Part shown: piece after piece, positions 40,950-49,599 of the stretch | Position numbering within the stretch: the stretch's first letter is position 1 | How the letters are laid out: every line of letters starts with the position of its first letter | Origin: Candidatus Geothrix odensensis | GTDB lineage: Bacteria > Acidobacteriota > Holophagae > Holophagales > Holophagaceae | Reading direction: 5' to 3' | Assembly (NCBI GenBank): GCA_016714685.1 | Contig: JADKCH010000002.1 | Location: 186,001-250,000 of the forward strand | DNA length: 64,000 bases | Made by a program: the position numbers and the translations under genes | Notes under the pieces: model-generated | Told to the model about the DNA's origin: nothing | Databases searched by the model: none | The model's input: only the letters and a program-made list of their open reading frames with translations

Positions 40950-41233
40950 GCGGGGGCTCCGGGGACCACACGGGTCTATAACCTTGGCTCTCGTAGTCGA
41001 AGTTCTCGATCATCGACACTCCTAGTGCTCCTCTGGGGAAGGCGCGTTCGTTGAGGTGAGGCATGACTTCTCCCTGGCAGGCCGATGGCCGTGCAACGAA
41101 GGGGGGGGAGGGGGGCTCTCGGCCTTATCTGGCGAGAGCGTTTTTTGCGATTTTTCTGACCGCAACAGGATGATAGCCGTGAGGGGGGAAACTTTCGGGT
41201 GCCCACCGTCGTGGTGGCCGCGTAGTCCGCCCC

Positions 41234-42331
41234 CTAGTCTTCTACTTCTGGCAGATGGGGGGTGGCCCGTCGTAGTTCGCCCAAGCCCAGGTGGTTCAGG
41301 TAGACCTGGGTGGTGGCGACGTTGGCGTGGCCTAGCATCTTCGAGACTGCGAGGATGTTTCCGCTGAAGCGCAAGGCCCTGATCGCGAAGGTGTGACGGA
41401 GGCTGTGGGGGCTGATGGGCTTCGCGATCTCGGCCCGATCATGCAGTAGATAGATGAGGTCCCGGACTGCCCGCGCTCCGACCCTGGTCTGGGCGCGGAG
41501 ATGGCGCCCGCGATCCTGGGCCAGGAACAGGGGCCCCGGGTCGTTGGTCGTGCGGCCTGAGCACGACAGGTAAGCGTGGATGGCCCTGGTGACCTCTTCG
41601 TGGATCGGGATCATTCGGTCCTTGGCACCTTTGCCTGCACGGATGTGAAGGATGTCCCCGCCATCGGCGTCCTGGTGAAGATCCCGGACATCAAGACCGG
41701 TCAGTTCGGAGACTCGTGGTCCGGCGCCGAGGAGGGTCATCACAATGGCGCGGTCCCGCCGGTCCGCCGCCACTGCGATCATCCTGGCCGTCTCCGACTC
41801 GGTGAGCACCAAGTAGGGCTTGATCACCGTGACGCGGGGGGCCCAGAGTGTCGCCCGTAGAACCTCGCTGTCGAACTGCCGGATGTGGAAGGTCCCGCCT
41901 ACCCACCGAAGGAACGCTCTGACTGCCGCGAGGGCCTGGGCGTGAGTGGCAGCCCCACGTCCATCAGCCAGAAGCTGGGCTCGGTAACCCGCGAGCCGCT
42001 CCCCGGTCAGGTCACGGACATCATCTACATCCAGAAGGGCAAAGGCATCGTGGAGGTGGCGGCGGTAGGCACGCCGGGTGTCGGTGCTGTCGATGCCCCC
42101 GCTGAGGAAGGAAGCGATCACCCTCAGGACCGGGATCGCCTCGGGGATGATCTGGGCCCCTGCCGTGGGGGTGGTGGTGCTGATAACTCTTGTTATCGGA
42201 ACCATGTCGGGGTCCCTGTGGATGACTGCGCTCGGGGTGACGAGCTGGGGGATCTGGCGGGGTTTCCGGGGAGCCTCTGGAAATGGCTCGACGACCTTGA
42301 AGTCGTCCGGGGGGAGCCTCCCATGGCTCAT
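41234..42331 (-). CDS. tyrosine recombinase (XerC/D-like)
   Basis: The 365-residue protein has an N-terminal SAM-like core-binding domain (about residues 75-165) and a catalytic domain with Arg in GAGPRVSELTG, HSLRHTF, LGHANVATTQVYLNH, so the R-K-HxxR-H-Y set looks complete. The start ATG overlaps the stop of the upstream HTH gene (TGATG at 42333-42329). Together with that gene and the second recombinase it forms a translationally coupled three-gene unit. Confidence 0.88.
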   Translation of the reverse strand: MSHGRLPPDDFKVVEPFPEAPRKPRQIPQLVTPSAVIHRDPDMVPITRVISTTTPTAGAQIIPEAIPVLRVIASFLSGGIDSTDTRRAYRRHLHDAFALLDVDDVRDLTGERLAGYRAQLLADGRGAATHAQALAAVRAFLRWVGGTFHIRQFDSEVLRATLWAPRVTVIKPYLVLTESETARMIAVAADRRDRAIVMTLLGAGPRVSELTGLDVRDLHQDADGGDILHIRAGKGAKDRMIPIHEEVTRAIHAYLSCSGRTTNDPGPLFLAQDRGRHLRAQTRVGARAVRDLIYLLHDRAEIAKPISPHSLRHTFAIRALRFSGNILAVSKMLGHANVATTQVYLNHLGLGELRRATPHLPEVED

Positions 42332-42627
42332 CACGCCACCCGCCGGGGATTGGCGTAGACGTTCCGCTCGACCTTGTGGGACATGACCCAGGCGACGACC
42401 TCGTCGAGGACGAACCCCAGCTTCTTGCGGGCCCCGGGCACCGGGACGTGGGGGCAGCCCATGTCGAGCCACGAATAGATCGTCCGCTTGGAGATCCCGC
42501 CGGGCATCAGCTCCCGGAGTCGGAGCACCAGCTCGTCGGTGCCGAGCAGGCGCTTGAACGTCATGGTCGTGGTGTCGGCCTCGGTGGACAGCGCCGTGGG
42601 GGTGGTCTTCGAGCTGGTGGTGGTCAT
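42331..42627 (-). CDS. AlpA/excisionase-like HTH protein between two recombinases
   Basis: The 98-residue protein has a winged-HTH of AlpA type (LRELMPGGISKRTIYSWLDMGCP then GFVLDEVVAWV). It overlaps the upstream recombinase (ATGA at 42627-42624) and the downstream one (TGATG). Such proteins usually direct excision or control integrase expression; here it is locked in stoichiometry with both recombinases. Confidence 0.8.
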   Translation of the reverse strand: MTTTSSKTTPTALSTEADTTTMTFKRLLGTDELVLRLRELMPGGISKRTIYSWLDMGCPHVPVPGARKKLGFVLDEVVAWVMSHKVERNVYANPRRVA

Positions 42628-43766
42628 CGGGTAGGTTCTCCGGTCCCGTCGTTGGTCGGGTCAATCTGGTTCGCGTCCACGGTGTTCGGCTTCCCGATGA
42701 TCGGGACGACCTCGGTGAACATCTCGGTGATCCCGTCGAACGTGGTCCTGACCACGACCTGGAGGTTGCACGGGACCTTGTTCACATACTTCTGACTGGT
42801 GGCGATCCGCTCGTGGCGCAGTAGGTCGCGGATCTGGAAGGCGTTGACTCCCATGGCCGCGTGGATGGTCGCGCAGGAGGCTCGGAGGCGATGGGGCGTC
42901 AGCCCGGGCTTGCCGATCTCGACCCCGGCTTCCTCCACGACCTTGCGGGTATAGCCCTTCAGGTGCAGGGACCTGGCCCTCCCGGGAAGCACCCACTCCG
43001 ACTCCTGGGGCAACGCTCGGACCGCTCTGAGCACCTCGGCGGGCACCGGGACGGGCTGGGCCTTTCCGTTCTTGGCGCGGGCCGGAGCGTAGAACGCCCA
43101 GTCGCCCGTGAAGCCATCCCAGCGGAGCCGCAGGGCCTCGGACTCGCGCAGGCCCATGAGGAGCATGGCGCGGATAGCCACCTGATGGTGGGCGTTGCCC
43201 AGGGCGTCCACCTTCATCAAGAACGGGATCACATCATCACGGACAAGGAAGGGCCGGTTGTCTTCCGGCACGGGCTCGTAGGGCATCTGCTTCAAGGGGT
43301 TCTCGGCGATCTTCTTGTTCTTCACGGCCCAGTTGATGGCCACCGCCAAGTAGCGCAGCACGATGTTTACGGTCGTCGGCGCGAGCGGACGCCTGTCTGG
43401 GTCGTCTGGTTCGAGGAGAGTGCGCTTGAAGGCGATGATCTCCGCCTGGGTAAGGCGGCGGACCTGCACCTGTCCCAGCACCGGGCGGGCACGGTCGAAG
43501 GCGTAGATGGCGCGGTTCAGGTGCTTGGCGTTGGAATAGCGGCTCTCCAGCCAGTAGTCCATGGCCTCGCCCACGGTGAGCTTGATCTCCAGGCCCTCCT
43601 GCTGCCGGAGCAGGTCATCACGAAGCTGGTCCAGCAGCTTACGGGCCGTCTCCAGCCGGGTGGTCGCGAAGGTCCCCGTCTTGGTCTTCCGGCCCACCCG
43701 GATGTTGTAGGACCAGAAGCCCTTGGGGGTCTTCTTCAGGCCGTTCTTGTAGCCGGACTGCGCCAT
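42624..43766 (-). CDS. phage-type tyrosine recombinase/integrase
   Basis: The 380-residue protein has an N-terminal arm-binding-like region (NGLKKTPKGFWSYNIRVGRKTKTG), a core-binding domain (about residues 65-170) and a catalytic domain with GLRESEALRL, TPHRLRASCA and LLRHERIATSQKYVN, giving Arg, HxxR, His and Tyr. It is distinct in sequence from the recombinase two genes downstream. It starts the coupled unit; its promoter lies in 43767-44055, facing the Fic gene. Confidence 0.88.
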   Translation of the reverse strand: MAQSGYKNGLKKTPKGFWSYNIRVGRKTKTGTFATTRLETARKLLDQLRDDLLRQQEGLEIKLTVGEAMDYWLESRYSNAKHLNRAIYAFDRARPVLGQVQVRRLTQAEIIAFKRTLLEPDDPDRRPLAPTTVNIVLRYLAVAINWAVKNKKIAENPLKQMPYEPVPEDNRPFLVRDDVIPFLMKVDALGNAHHQVAIRAMLLMGLRESEALRLRWDGFTGDWAFYAPARAKNGKAQPVPVPAEVLRAVRALPQESEWVLPGRARSLHLKGYTRKVVEEAGVEIGKPGLTPHRLRASCATIHAAMGVNAFQIRDLLRHERIATSQKYVNKVPCNLQVVVRTTFDGITEMFTEVVPIIGKPNTVDANQIDPTNDGTGEPTR

Positions 43767-44015
43767 GAACCCCTCGGTGATGGCGGGGACGACCCCCTCC
43801 TCTACCTAGTAGGGCGATTCGATACCTGGAATGCACACCTAAGTGGATCCAGGTGGCGAAGCCCTGGTGGGGATTGAGGTCATACCATCGAAATATCTCG
43901 GAAGTATCTACAACCTGACGTAGATAAGCGTGCGGATCGAGGTCATGGGGGCACCCTTGTCCTTCTTCAGGATGTGAAACAGGGTGAAGCCTTGTTTTAG
44001 TTATTTGCACTTTTA

Positions 44016-44040
44016 TAAAACAAGGATCATCCTTGTTTTA
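44016..44040. promoter_or_regulatory. 25-bp perfect palindrome upstream of fic gene
   Basis: TAAAACAAGGAT and ATCCTTGTTTTA flank a single C. An extra half-site CTTGTTTTA lies at 43991-43999. The palindrome ends 15 bases before the Fic start, inside an AT-rich promoter-like stretch, so it is a likely operator, perhaps for the winged HTH of the Fic protein itself. Confidence 0.75.
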
Positions 44041-44055
44041 CTTTCCGGGGGCGCC

Positions 44056-45216
44056 ATGAAGCGGGACATCACAGGCCGCTACGTCGTGCAGACGACCCAG
44101 GGTGAAACCGTCCGGGCCTTCGTCCCACACCCCCTGCCGCCTGATCCCCCCATCCAGTGGACCCCGGGGCTGCTGGCCGCCCAGCAGCGGGCCGCTCTGG
44201 CCCTGGGTCGCCTGGACGGGGTTACGGCCCTGCTGCCGGACCCTGCCCTGTTCCTCTACAGCTACGTCCGCAAGGAGGCCGTGCTCTCCAGCCAGATCGA
44301 GGGGACGCAGTCCTCTCTCTCCGACCTGCTGGCCTACGAGAACCAGCACGCGCCCGGGGTCCCCCTCGACGATGTCGTCGAGGTGTCCAACTACGTCGCC
44401 GCCCTGAACCACGGGCTGAAGCGGCTCAAGGAGGGCTTCCCGCTCTGCCTGCGCCTCATCCGTGAGATCCACAAGGTGCTGCTCACCTCTGGCCGAGGCG
44501 GTGGAAAGCAGCCCGGAGAGTTCCGGACGAGCCAGAACTGGATCGGCGGAAGCCGCCCCGGCAACGCCAAGTTCGTCCCGCCGCCCCATGAGGAACTCCC
44601 CGAGTGCCTGAGGACCTGGGAGACCTTCCTGCACGGCGACGCCACCATAGCCGACCCCCTGACCCGGGCGGCCCTGGCCCACGTGCAGTTCGAGACCCTG
44701 CACCCCTTCCTGGACGGCAACGGGCGCGTCGGCCGCCTGCTCATCACCCTGCTCCTCAGCGTGGAAGGCGTGCTTCGCGAGCCCCTCCTATACCTCAGCC
44801 TCTTCCTGAAGCAGCACCGGGAGACCTACTACGAGCTGCTGCAGAAGGTCCGCATCGAGGGCGACTGGGAGGCGTGGCTCGACTTCTTCTTCCAGGGCAT
44901 CACCGAGACCTCCGACAGCGCGGTCTCGACCGCCCAGCGGCTCCTCCAGCTCTTCGCCGACGACCGGAAGCGCATCCAGGCGAACGGCAAGATCGCGGGC
45001 TCGGTCTTACAGGTCCACCACTACCTCCAAGGGCGCCCCATCGCCTCTGCTTCCGCCATCGGCGACGCAGAGAACCTCTCCCCCGCCACGGTCAACAAGG
45101 CCCTGAAGGCCCTGACCGAGCTGGGCATCGTCCGGGAGATCACCGGCGGCCAGAGGAACCGGTTGTTCGCCTACGGCCAGGTCTTGCAGGTGCTATCCGA
45201 GGGCACAGAGCAGTAA
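44056..45216 (+). CDS. Fic family protein with N-terminal inhibitory motif and C-terminal wHTH
   Basis: Fic proteins AMPylate target proteins. The 386-residue product has the active site HPFLDGNGRVGR near residue 216 and a class II inhibitory helix motif SSQIEGT in its N-terminal half, so it should be auto-inhibited. The C-terminal 60 residues form a winged HTH (SPATVNKALKALTELGIV), suggesting autoregulation through the palindrome just upstream. The ATG at 44056 was chosen because it starts the conserved Fic N-domain; an in-frame ATG 24 codons earlier would place the palindrome inside the coding region. It could act as a stand-alone stress regulator. Confidence 0.87.
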   Translation: MKRDITGRYVVQTTQGETVRAFVPHPLPPDPPIQWTPGLLAAQQRAALALGRLDGVTALLPDPALFLYSYVRKEAVLSSQIEGTQSSLSDLLAYENQHAPGVPLDDVVEVSNYVAALNHGLKRLKEGFPLCLRLIREIHKVLLTSGRGGGKQPGEFRTSQNWIGGSRPGNAKFVPPPHEELPECLRTWETFLHGDATIADPLTRAALAHVQFETLHPFLDGNGRVGRLLITLLLSVEGVLREPLLYLSLFLKQHRETYYELLQKVRIEGDWEAWLDFFFQGITETSDSAVSTAQRLLQLFADDRKRIQANGKIAGSVLQVHHYLQGRPIASASAIGDAENLSPATVNKALKALTELGIVREITGGQRNRLFAYGQVLQVLSEGTEQ

Positions 45217-45310
45217 AGGGTCTAGCAGCTTGATGTGATTGGGCCTTGGTCAGGGGTTCACCTACGTCACCCGCATCTGCAAGAAGACGAAGTAGGTGTG
45301 ATCCTTTGCA

Positions 45311-45342
45311 CATATTTGATATTTCGATATTTTCCGATATGA
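45311..45342 (+). promoter_or_regulatory. AT-rich operator/promoter of the ars operon
   Basis: Three GATAT words spaced about one helical turn apart lie in a short AT-rich island about 70 bases before arsR, as expected for an ArsR/SmtB operator. No strict palindrome matches a published box that I can cite. Confidence 0.5.
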
Positions 45343-45412
45343 CATGGAGTATGGTCAGTCTGTGGCCTCTTCCGGACCTGGACCCGGGGCCACGCAATGA
45401 GGGGTGATCGGC

Positions 45413-45811
45413 ATGTCGGACGATTTGCGGACGTTGGTGGAGCAGTTGAAGGCGGTGTCCCACCCCCTGCGACTGCGGGTGCTGGCCCTGCTGGAACCCG
45501 GGGAGCTGTGCGTCTGCCAGATCGCCGAGACCCTCCAGGTCCCCCAGTCTTCTGTGTCCGAGGCCCTGCGGGAGCTGCGCCGGGCGGGTTTCGTGGTGGA
45601 GCGGAAGGAGGGCCGCTGGGTCTTCGTGTCCGTCGTGCCCAGGAAGCAGGCATCGCCCCTGCTCAAGGGCATCCTGGCCGATGTCGGAAGCCTGCCCGAA
45701 GTGCTGGAGGACCGCGCCCGCGCCCTGGAGGTGAAGGCCCTGGCCATCCCGGTCGTGTGCTCCAAGGTCCAGAAGTCCTCACCTGCGGATCGGGCGGTTT
45801 CTCGTGTCTGA
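45413..45811 (+). CDS. arsR: ArsR-family repressor
   Basis: The 132-residue regulator has a wHTH (CQIAETLQVPQSSVSEALRELRRAG) and a CVC metal-binding pair at the start of the recognition region, the classic As(III) sensor ELCVC. It should repress its own operon until arsenite binds. The ATG at 45413 has GAGGGG upstream; a GTG three codons before is possible. The stop overlaps the GTG start of arsP. Confidence 0.9.
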   Translation: MSDDLRTLVEQLKAVSHPLRLRVLALLEPGELCVCQIAETLQVPQSSVSEALRELRRAGFVVERKEGRWVFVSVVPRKQASPLLKGILADVGSLPEVLEDRARALEVKALAIPVVCSKVQKSSPADRAVSRV

Positions 45812-46850
45812 CGTGACCACCCAACCAAGCTGGCTCAGGCGCGGCGGATGGCTCCTGCTGGCCCTACCGCTCTGGGTGTTCTTCTACGCCGTGAACCACG
45901 GGGTGTCGGAATGGCTCGCCTTCCGCCTCCTGGGGCTCACCCCCAAGTCCCACCTGGGCGAAGCCGTGGCCTTCCTCTTCTACGACACACCGAAGGTCCT
46001 GCTGCTGCTCTCGTTGGTGGTCTTCATCGTCACGTTCATCCAGACTTTCGTGAGCCCCACCAGGGTGCGGGATGCTCTCTCCAAGCGACGCCCCGGCCTC
46101 GGCAACGCGCTGGCCTCCCTGTTCGGGATCATCACGCCCTTCTGCTCCTGCTCGGCGGTGCCCCTGTTCATCGGCTTCCTCCGGGCAGGCGTGCCCCTCG
46201 GCGTGACCTTCAGCTTCCTGGTGGCCGCGCCCATGGTCAACGAGGTCGCCCTGGGGATGCTCTTCGCCATGTTCGGCTGGAAGATCGCCCTGCTGTATGC
46301 CGGGACCGGTGTGGCCATCGCCTTCGCCTCCGGACTCGTCCTCGGGCAACTCCGCATGGAGAGACACCTGGAGGGCTGGGTGCAGGAGGCACTGAACGCG
46401 CCCTCTCTCGGCGAACTGGAGGCTGAGCAGATCAAGCTGCCCGAACGAATCAATCTGGCGGTCCAGGGCGTGAAAGAGATCGTGGGCAAGGTGTGGCCCT
46501 ACATCCTGGCGGGCATCGCCGTGGGCGCATTCATCCACGGCTATGTGCCCGCCACCTTCATGGCCAGCCTGCTCGGCAAGAGCCACTGGTATAGCGTGCC
46601 GTTGGCGGTGCTGATCGGCGTGCCCCTCTACTCCAACGCGGCGGGCGTCATGCCCATCGTGGAAGCACTGCTGGGCAAGGGCGCAGCCCTCGGTTCCACC
46701 CTGGCTTTCATGATGGCCGTGATCGGCCTGTCCCTGCCCGAGACCATCATCCTCCGCAAGGTCATGCGCCCCCAGCTCATCGCCGCTTTCATCGGAGTCG
46801 TGGCCCTCGGCATCGTGCTGGTGGGCTACCTGTTCAACGCCGTTCTCTAG
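45804..46850 (+). CDS. arsP: ArsP/DUF318-type permease
   Basis: The 348-residue membrane protein has 8-10 TM helices and the signature TPFCSCSAVPLF, matching PF03773 permeases. ArsP members expel trivalent methyl- or aromatic arsenicals; some DUF318 proteins are linked to other metals. The location directly after arsR, in a cluster with arsM, supports organoarsenical export. It starts with GTG, overlapping arsR by eight bases. Confidence 0.85.
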   Translation: MSDVTTQPSWLRRGGWLLLALPLWVFFYAVNHGVSEWLAFRLLGLTPKSHLGEAVAFLFYDTPKVLLLLSLVVFIVTFIQTFVSPTRVRDALSKRRPGLGNALASLFGIITPFCSCSAVPLFIGFLRAGVPLGVTFSFLVAAPMVNEVALGMLFAMFGWKIALLYAGTGVAIAFASGLVLGQLRMERHLEGWVQEALNAPSLGELEAEQIKLPERINLAVQGVKEIVGKVWPYILAGIAVGAFIHGYVPATFMASLLGKSHWYSVPLAVLIGVPLYSNAAGVMPIVEALLGKGAALGSTLAFMMAVIGLSLPETIILRKVMRPQLIAAFIGVVALGIVLVGYLFNAVL

Positions 46851-46858
46851 GAGATCCC

Positions 46859-47092
46859 ATGCTCATCGAAGTCTTCGGTCCCGGTTGCGCCAAGTGCCAG
46901 ACCCTGGAGAAGCACGCCAAGGAAGCGGCCGAGAAGTCCGGGGGGAACCACCAGGTGGTCAAGGTCTCCGATTATGCGGCCATGGTCGCCCGGGGCATCC
47001 TCAGCACCCCCGCCCTCGCGCTGGATGGACAGCTCAAGTTCCAGGGCAAGGTGGCCAGCTCCGACGAGATCCTGGCCCTGATCAAGGCTTGA
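46859..47092 (+). CDS. small thioredoxin-family protein (ArsE-like)
   Basis: The 77-residue protein is a minimal thioredoxin fold with CAKC active site (GPGCAKCQTLEK) and a cis-Pro region STPALALDG. It resembles the small redox protein that precedes the ArsF/ArsG-like pair in some arsenic operons. It probably supplies electrons with its neighbours. GGAG precedes the ATG. Alternative: a general TM0996-type thioredoxin. Confidence 0.8.
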   Translation: MLIEVFGPGCAKCQTLEKHAKEAAEKSGGNHQVVKVSDYAAMVARGILSTPALALDGQLKFQGKVASSDEILALIKA

Positions 47093-47137
47093 GGCATACC
47101 GCTCCGTCAACCCGGACCTGTCCTTCCTGGAGTTCCC

Positions 47138-47524
47138 ATGTCCTTCCTACGCCTTGGTGCCCTCGCCGCCGTCCTCTGCATGTCCCTCTCCGCTGAGGGC
47201 GGCGTGCCTGCCCTGGACCCCTCGGGACTCACCCAGATCCTGGCTTCCCGCAAGTGGACCGTCATCGAGTTCGGCGGCCCCACCTGCGTGCCCTGCGTGA
47301 AGATGCAGCCGGTTCTGGCCGACATACAGCAGCAGTTCGGGAGTCGGGCCCAGATCCGGAACTTCTACGTCACTCAGCATCCGAAGGAGGCTCAGGCCCA
47401 CAAGATCATGGTGATGCCCACGCAGGTGGTCTTCGACCCCACCGGCAAGGAAGTGACGCGCCACATCGGCTACTGGCCCAAGGATGAGTTCCTGGCAGCC
47501 CTGGCCAAGGTCGGGTTGAAGTGA
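47138..47524 (+). CDS. exported thioredoxin-like protein (ArsF-like)
   Basis: The 128-residue product has a signal peptide (about 20 residues) and a thioredoxin domain with CVPC active site in GPTCVPCVKM and a cis-Pro in VMPTQVVF. Its stop overlaps the ATG of the CcdA/ArsG-like gene (TGATG), indicating a functional pair in which the membrane protein reduces it, or in which both act on arsenicals. Confidence 0.83.
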   Translation: MSFLRLGALAAVLCMSLSAEGGVPALDPSGLTQILASRKWTVIEFGGPTCVPCVKMQPVLADIQQQFGSRAQIRNFYVTQHPKEAQAHKIMVMPTQVVFDPTGKEVTRHIGYWPKDEFLAALAKVGLK

Positions 47525-48234
47525 TGGACGGCTGGATCGGGCACCTGGCGGATCTGGTGGCCCAGGCCCCGGCCTACCAGCAGCTCGGCCTCGTGTTCCT
47601 GGGCGGCCTGCTCACCTCCGCCAACCCCTGTGTCCTTGTGGCGGCCCCGCTGGTCGTGGGGTTCACGGGCGGCACGAAGGAAGGCCGCCATCACCCCATG
47701 CTGCTCTCGGCGGTCTTCGTGCTGGGACTCGCGACAGCCTTCACCGTCCTCGGGCTCATCGCCGCCGTGACCGGCAGCCTCATGGGCGATGTCGGCTGGG
47801 GCTGGAAGGCCGCGCTGGGGCTCATCCTGCTGGGGGTCGGCCTGCACCTGTTGGGGCTGTTCTCCCTCCCGACCCCCTCGCACACCCACATGGCGCGGTT
47901 CCACGGCGCGGGACTCCTGGGCGCCTTCGCCCTGGGTGGCCTCACCGGCACCCTCTCCGCCCCCTGTGCCACCCCGGCCCTGGCGGCGGTGCTGACCATC
48001 GTGGCCCTTCAGAAGAAGGTGCTCTGGGGCGGCGTCCTCCTGTTCACCTATGCCCTGGGCCACGTCCTGTTGTTGTTCCTGGCGGGCGCGTCCTCGGGCT
48101 GGGCCAGCAAGTATGCCGAGAGCCACTTCTCCCGCTTCTTGGGCCGCTGGCTCCCCAAGGGCATGGGCCTGCTGCTGACCGGCAGCGCCCTCTGGGTGCT
48201 GACCCTGGCCTGGAGGAGCCGCTTCCAAGGTTGA
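47524..48234 (+). CDS. CcdA/ArsG-like membrane protein
   Basis: The 236-residue protein has about six TM helices of the CcdA/DsbD type with a Cys in TSANPCVLVAAP and another in LSAPCATPAL, the pair that shuttles electrons in CcdA. In arsenic operons such proteins are annotated ArsG, an aromatic aminobenzylarsenical permease. The two activities cannot be told apart by sequence here. A GTG one codon upstream is an alternative start. Confidence 0.83.
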   Translation: MDGWIGHLADLVAQAPAYQQLGLVFLGGLLTSANPCVLVAAPLVVGFTGGTKEGRHHPMLLSAVFVLGLATAFTVLGLIAAVTGSLMGDVGWGWKAALGLILLGVGLHLLGLFSLPTPSHTHMARFHGAGLLGAFALGGLTGTLSAPCATPALAAVLTIVALQKKVLWGGVLLFTYALGHVLLLFLAGASSGWASKYAESHFSRFLGRWLPKGMGLLLTGSALWVLTLAWRSRFQG

Positions 48235-48303
48235 GGAGTCGCTGATCACCGTGTCCAACGACCCCCTTGAATCCCTCAGAGTAAAAGCACCGGGAGGCCC
48301 TTC

Positions 48304-48744
48304 GTGAAGACCGCACTCTCCCTCGTCACCGTCCTCACCCTGGGAGGGCCTATGCAGGCCCAGGACACGCCGTTGTTCACCCTGGAGCAGTATCTGCTCG
48401 ACTTCGACTACGCCGAACGGCGCGACATGAAGATCGGCAGCAAGGATCTCGTGAAGCTGTTGATCGAGAAGAAGGTCGTCCTGGTGGACATCCGCTTCAA
48501 GGAGGAGCACGCGGCGTGGCACATGGGCTTCGGACTGCATATCCCCCTGAACGAGCTGCCCAAGCGCCTGAAGGAGCTGGATCGCACCAAGCTCATCGTG
48601 ACCGCCTGCCCCCACAAGGACCGCTCGGCACTGGCCATGGTCTACCTCAAGACCCAGGGCTTCGACGTGAAGTATCTGGAGGACGGCCTGCTGGGGCTCG
48701 CCGAACTTCTGCGGGGAGACAGGGCCAAGGAACTTGGCCTATAA
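48304..48744 (+). CDS. exported rhodanese-like protein
   Basis: The 146-residue product has a signal peptide and a rhodanese domain (about residues 45-135) with active-site loop TACPHKDRSA containing the catalytic Cys. It starts with GTG. It ends the rightward operon and converges on the ArsC fusion gene 24 bases away. It may move sulfur or reduce an arsenical; no substrate is proven. Confidence 0.82.
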   Translation: MKTALSLVTVLTLGGPMQAQDTPLFTLEQYLLDFDYAERRDMKIGSKDLVKLLIEKKVVLVDIRFKEEHAAWHMGFGLHIPLNELPKRLKELDRTKLIVTACPHKDRSALAMVYLKTQGFDVKYLEDGLLGLAELLRGDRAKELGL

Positions 48745-48768
48745 CCCTGGATTGATGTTCATGGGTTC

Positions 48769-49596
48769 CTAGAACCGCTCGGCCTTCAACAACTCCAGGC
48801 GCCGCCGGATTTCATCCCGACCAGCCCGGAAGCGGGTCCGCAGGTCATCTGGCGTAAGGCTTGGATCGTCGCTGGCGGGGTCCGGGATGGGCCAGTGCAG
48901 GCGCTCGGCCTTGCCCAGGAAGAGGGGGCAGACCTCTTCGGCGCAGAGCGTGATGACCAGATCCACGGTGGCCGGGTCGATGTCCTGGACGCTCTTGGAG
49001 GTGTGGGTGGTGGCGTCGATGCCCTGCTCGGCAAGCACCTCGATGGCATAGGGGTTCACGTGGCTGGGGCGACTCCCGGCGCTCTGGATCCGCAGGTTGG
49101 GGAAGAGCTGCCGGGCGATGCCCTCGCCCATCTGGGACCGGGCACTGTTGGCGACGCAAAGGAACAAGATGGAGCGGGTCATGGGGCGCCTCTTCTTTCT
49201 GGAAATCATCACGCAGGCGCACTCCCCATGGAGGATGGCCTCGGGATCGGTATCAAGGGGAAGGCCCTCCTGGTCCCAGGCGAGCATCCCGCCGTTCAGG
49301 CAGGCCACGTCGGTGAAGCCGTGATCCAGGAGGAGGTGGGCCGCATCCTTGGTGAACACGCCGGACGTGTCTGCCAGGAGCAGGGGGCGGTCGGACGGTA
49401 GCTCCGAGAGCAGCCCTGGTAGCTCGCGGTGGGGGATGTGGATGGCCTCTGGGACGTGGAACGCCTTCATCTCCACGAGGTCATCGGTGCGAAGGTCTAC
49501 CAGGAGCGCCCCGCCCTGCAAAGAGTTCAGGGCCTCCTTCGGAGCGAGGAACCGGAGACCCTGGATCACCATGCCCTTGCCGTCGAAGGCGCCCAT
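48769..49596 (-). CDS. arsC: fusion of rhodanese-like domain and ArsC (LMW-PTP type)
   Basis: The 275-residue protein has an N-terminal rhodanese-like domain (about residues 18-115) and a C-terminal arsenate reductase of the low-molecular-weight phosphatase type (about 142-270) with active loop LCVANSARSQM and late Cys residues in TLCAEEVCPLF. The rhodanese loop reads ADTSGVFTKD with Asp where the catalytic Cys should be, so that domain is probably inactive and may be structural or bind a partner. A Cys-x-Cys (GECACV) lies in the linker. It is the last gene of the leftward operon. Confidence 0.88.
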   Translation of the reverse strand: MGAFDGKGMVIQGLRFLAPKEALNSLQGGALLVDLRTDDLVEMKAFHVPEAIHIPHRELPGLLSELPSDRPLLLADTSGVFTKDAAHLLLDHGFTDVACLNGGMLAWDQEGLPLDTDPEAILHGECACVMISRKKRRPMTRSILFLCVANSARSQMGEGIARQLFPNLRIQSAGSRPSHVNPYAIEVLAEQGIDATTHTSKSVQDIDPATVDLVITLCAEEVCPLFLGKAERLHWPIPDPASDDPSLTPDDLRTRFRAGRDEIRRRLELLKAERF

Positions 49597-49599
49597 GTC

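Noticed and set aside
40774..41064. 96-codon frame on the - strand overlapping the HTH gene
   Set aside because: Two thirds overlap the excisionase-like gene out of frame, and the unique part has no motif or clear start signal.
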